Origin: Whitmania pigra
Taxonomy: Eukaryota > Annelida > Clitellata > Hirudinida > Haemopidae
Assembly (NCBI GenBank): GCA_021613335.1
Contig: JAJTWR010000231.1
Span: 1,497,501 to 1,561,500, forward strand
DNA length: 64,000 bases
Direction: 5' to 3'
Each line of letters opens with the position of its first letter. Within the stretch, counting starts at the first letter, position 1. This document shows positions 60,770 to 64,000 of the stretch, one piece after another. A model generated the notes under the pieces. The model did no database searches. It was not told the origin of the DNA and was given only the letters and a program-made list of their open reading frames with translations. Both the position numbers and the translations under genes were made by a program.

Positions 60770-62260
60770 TAATATTTTTGCTCCGCATATGGATCTGGGA
60801 AATCCCGTCAGACTATGAAGAAAGGACTTCAACAAGTCGTTCCAATCATTTCATGTCTATCAAGCGAAGTTTTAGCGTATTCTGCCTTTCAAGGCGTTCA
60901 TCTTGAATGTCCGCCATATCTTGTATGTCTCCTGCATGGTTTTGATGGAAGTCCACATAAGGAACCTCCTCGAGACTCCTAATCTTCTCCAAAATCTTCA
61001 TGACTCCTCGGAAATTGCTCCCCTCCAGTTTAAAATGAGAGCCGTGACGTTTCCTTTCTGCCTTTGAGGTTCCGAGACAGGATTATTTTCCTTCATCCAT
61101 TGGTGGATTCTCGACAGGTCATTTTGAAACCTTTGCGAGATGAATTTTATCTAGGTCGACAGAGTCTGATCCAACTGTAACGTCGCACACGATATATTCT
61201 GAATCCTTCCCCACACAAATCTGGAATTTTGGTCCCTTCATCGGTAGCGATTCTGGGTTCAATCCTGACGATGAACCCCATTTTCCTGCCAGCATCTTCA
61301 CTAAGATTATGTCTCACGTGTCTAGGACCGTAAGCACTGCGACAGCGCTGTACGATGTGCCCCAACGACTCATTAACTCGGCAGCCGGCAGCGCAGATGG
61401 TGTTGGCAAACGGCTTGTATCTTGATTCTCGCAGTCTGTTTTGTAGGACTGCGGCTATAACCTTAATACATTTCCGCCATTGATCCGATGCAATTCTGTC
61501 AACCCCGCCAGTTAGCCTTTCGTTTGGTTGAACGGCTTTGGAAAAGGACCTAAGTCCATTTTCATCTACTGATTTACACAGTGCTGTTGCCGTTGCTTTT
61601 CCCAATGTTTTCCAGATGGATCTGTCCACCTCACTAAGGATCATGTCAATAACGGCATTGAAAAACATAGGAGACATTGGATCTCCCTGCTTCACGCCTC
61701 TGCCTATGGGAATATATCTTATATGAACCCAGTTATCTTTGTATAATTCTGATAAGTATTCAATCAACAGCGGCGATATCCCAAGTCGATAAACAGCCCT
61801 TATGATCGATTGGTGAGAGACTGAGTGAAATGCTTTCGACACATCAACAAAAGTCATATTTAACTTTTTCAGTTCTCGTTTCTTTTCTTTGATAAGGGAT
61901 TTCGCCAGCCATATATTATCGGCGAGACCATTATCTCCGTAACGAAACGCTTTCTGGCGCGGAGACAATGGTAAGGAAATCATTCGTTTGTTGAGAATTC
62001 TGTGGAAGAGTCGACTGATGAGGGGACTCAGAGAAATCGGTCTGAAATCACTTGGTTTGGTGGCTCCTGTTGTTTCGGGAATCAGGTAACTATTCCGATT
62101 TTGAATGGTGATAGAGGCAAACTTGTCAGCAGCCATATATGTAGTGACATATGGACAGCAAAGTCGATGCTCTTGGTCCCTTCTACGTGAGAGACGGTTA
62201 GCACTCCCCTTGACAAGGACGGAATAGACCTTAATGGTCTTACAACACACAAGACATATA
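60770..62260 (-). mobile_element. R2-like LINE relic with internally deleted reverse transcriptase
   Basis: A 367-codon minus-strand frame (61147-62250) covers the RT start: LIPETTGATKPSDFRPISLS, LFHRILNKRM, PLSPRQKAFRYGDN, the catalytic FVDVSKAFHSVSHQSI, then GRGVKQGDPMSPMFFNAVID. The YADD block that should follow is deleted; the frame jumps to the post-RT region LTGGVDRIASDQWRKCIKVI, NRLRESRYKP and the knuckle CAAGCRVNESLGHIVQRC. A frameshift then separates VGKDSEYIVCDVTVGSDSVD, the restriction-like endonuclease region of R2-clade elements. A frameshift is also present near 62100. No 28S rRNA target sequence is seen nearby. Dead copy. Confidence 0.85.
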
Positions 62261-63304
62261 ACACAATATTAACACGCCCATATTTAATATTAAATAAAAT
62301 TTTAAATAAAATAATAATATTGTAGGTTTTCGTTTGATAACTGAAACTCTGAAGGATAATCTCGATGACGATAATGATTATGATTATGATTATGATGGAG
62401 ATAATGGTGATTGTGATGATGATTCCACCTTTTGCAGACTGACTTCTGTTTCTTTCAAGTAGTTCATTATTTTTTGCTTTTTAAACAATTCCCAATTACA
62501 TCCATTCTTCTGATCATTCATTTATTTCTTCCTCCATCCTTCCGCGGAGGATCGGATGACCTCTTCATTATTGTCGTCCTCGTCGCCACCATATTCATCA
62601 CCCCCATCATCATCTTCATCGTCATAGTCATCGTCGTCGTAGTTACCGTTGTCATCATCATCATCATCATCATCTCATAATCATTACAATCGTCATCATC
62701 ATCATCTCACATGTAATCTGCACTTCATCCAAGTCGTCTTCAACTCATCAATCAAAATCATTCATCGTGACAACGTTGTTATTAAATTATTCTTTCTCGT
62801 TCGTCCAGCCATCATCATCATCACCACCTTCAATTTTACATCATAACCATTTCTTTATTCCCAGAGCCAGGGACATTAGCAGGCTTAAGAAACGTGGATT
62901 AAGAAGGTTAAAATGACTCATACCTTCGTAAGTATAAAATTAACATTTTTTTGAGGTTATAAATAGCTTTTATTAAATAATAGCTTATTCGTTGATTATT
63001 AATAATATCACGTACGAGGTTAAAAAATATGATTGCATTGATAAAGTTCTATAAAATATTTTTCAAATATTTGTAGCCATTAAGTTGGACTTCATATGTA
63101 TGTATATATATATTATATATTTTACATCGTAATGTACGATAAAAAGAAATAATAGATTGAAGATTCCCCACATACACACACGCACACATTCACTCGTCGA
63201 ATGGAGTGTTAGATCATTCTTTTCATCTCATCCCTCCTGGAAAAACCTGGCGGAAGTTGAAACCGCGGAAACCGGAGAATCATCATCTGTCCACATTCAT
63301 CCGA
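62261..63304. other. No gene; degenerate CAT/GAT triplet tracts
   Basis: Imperfect GAT-type (62365-62425) and CAT/CGT-type (62570-62715) tracts. No domain-bearing frame. Confidence 0.45.
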
Positions 63305-63530
63305 TTGCAAACGTTCATTCATTTATCTATCCATTCATGCACATGCATCCAACCGTCAATCCGCCCATCAGTCCAACAATCCATCCATCCATTCATCCGC
63401 CCATCAGTCCAACAATCCATCCATCCATTCATCCACCCATCAATACTTCCATCCATCCATCCATTCATCCACCCATCAATACTTCCATCCATCCATCCAT
63501 TCATCCACCCATCAATACTTCCATCCATCC
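63305..63530. repeat. CCAT-based minisatellite with 36-bp unit
   Basis: CCATCCATCCATTCATCC followed by ACCCATCAATACTT (three near-identical units at 63415-63525), preceded by two older units with GCCCATCAGTCCAACAAT. Frames rich in Ile, His and Pro are artefacts. Confidence 0.9.
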
Positions 63531-63632
63531 ATGACTGCGCTTCTTGCCTTGAGAAACCAGGAGTAATTGTTGCAAATGAGTGGCTCATGTTCCTATCTCA
63601 TGGTACCACGTCTGAGTAATGATGCGATGTTG

Positions 63633-64000
63633 TGATGTTATGACGTGTCACGTGTTGTGATGTTATGACGTGTCACGTGTTGTGATGTTATGACGTGTCA
63701 CGTGTTGTGATGTTATGACGTGTCACGTGTTGTGATGTTATGACGTGTCACGTGTTGTGATGTTATGACGTGTCACGTGTTGTGATGTTATGACGTGTCA
63801 CGTGTTGTGATGTTATGACGTGTCACGTGTTGTGATGTTATGACGTGTCGCATGTTGTGATGTTATGACGTGTCACGTGTTGTGATGTTATGACGTGTCA
63901 CGTGTTGTGATGTTATGACGTGTCGCGTGTTGTGATGTTATGACGTGTCACGTGTTGTGATGTTATGACGTGTCACGTGTTGTGATGTTATGACGTGTCA
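63633..64000. repeat. 25-bp minisatellite with TGACGTG and CACGTG motifs, about 15 copies to the window edge
   Basis: Unit TGATGTTATGACGTGTCACG followed by TGTTG (25 bp). Units are nearly identical; rare changes turn CACGTG into CGCATG or CGCGTG (near 63849 and 63924). The array runs off the right edge, so its length is unknown. Confidence 0.95.

Noticed and set aside
61250..61270. Box B-like GGGTTCAATCC as a tRNA gene
   Set aside because: It lies inside the R2-like coding relic, with no box A or clover-leaf partner sequence.

Overview
This is AT-rich nuclear DNA from an invertebrate animal, most likely a protostome. Genes are split by spliceosomal introns with clean GT-AG borders. Very long trinucleotide microsatellites are common, and there are relics of many transposon classes. 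The species cannot be named from the sequence. The secreted class-2-type semaphorin argues for an invertebrate.

Three host genes can be supported. (1) A serotonin 5-HT2-like aminergic GPCR on the + strand (7310-23684) has six coding exons that join in phase to a 675-residue seven-helix receptor. Intron 1 is about 10.9 kb and carries LINE and hAT relics and many microsatellites. (2) An intron-free C2H2 zinc-finger regulator on the - strand (30744-32711) has 655 residues and eight fingers. (3) A secreted semaphorin of the Sema2 type on the - strand (41550-55027) has sixteen coding exons, all in phase, covering sema domain, PSI, one Ig domain and a short cysteine-containing tail (684 residues). 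Its signal-peptide exon is not certain; one candidate lies at 58385-58639. No operon or pathway link between the three is visible. A serotonin receptor and a semaphorin fit nervous-system roles, but the order may be chance.

Layout: 1-7300 is non-genic, with a Tc1-like scrap, a 26-bp minisatellite, a pogo/Tigger-like repeat and a GAT array of about 470 bp. 7.3-24 kb is the GPCR. 25.3-27.1 kb is a decayed hAT element with a second small element nested in its left end. 27.1-30.7 kb has no recognised gene and may include the zinc-finger 3' UTR. 30.7-32.7 kb is the zinc-finger gene. 35.3-39.8 kb is a cluster of transposon relics (MULE with SWIM finger, Ty3/gypsy RT, a second Tigger-like copy, a LINE). 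41.5-55 kb is the semaphorin gene, with a SINE, a Tc1 relic, an R2-like LINE, a (CCA)n block and a hAT fragment in its introns. 55-64 kb has no firm gene; it holds microsatellites, a second R2-like LINE relic and, running off the right edge, a 25-bp minisatellite whose units join a TGACGTG motif to a CACGTG E-box.

All exon borders, phases and residue numbers were worked out by hand from the sequence. Family assignments rest on recognised motifs, not on database searches.
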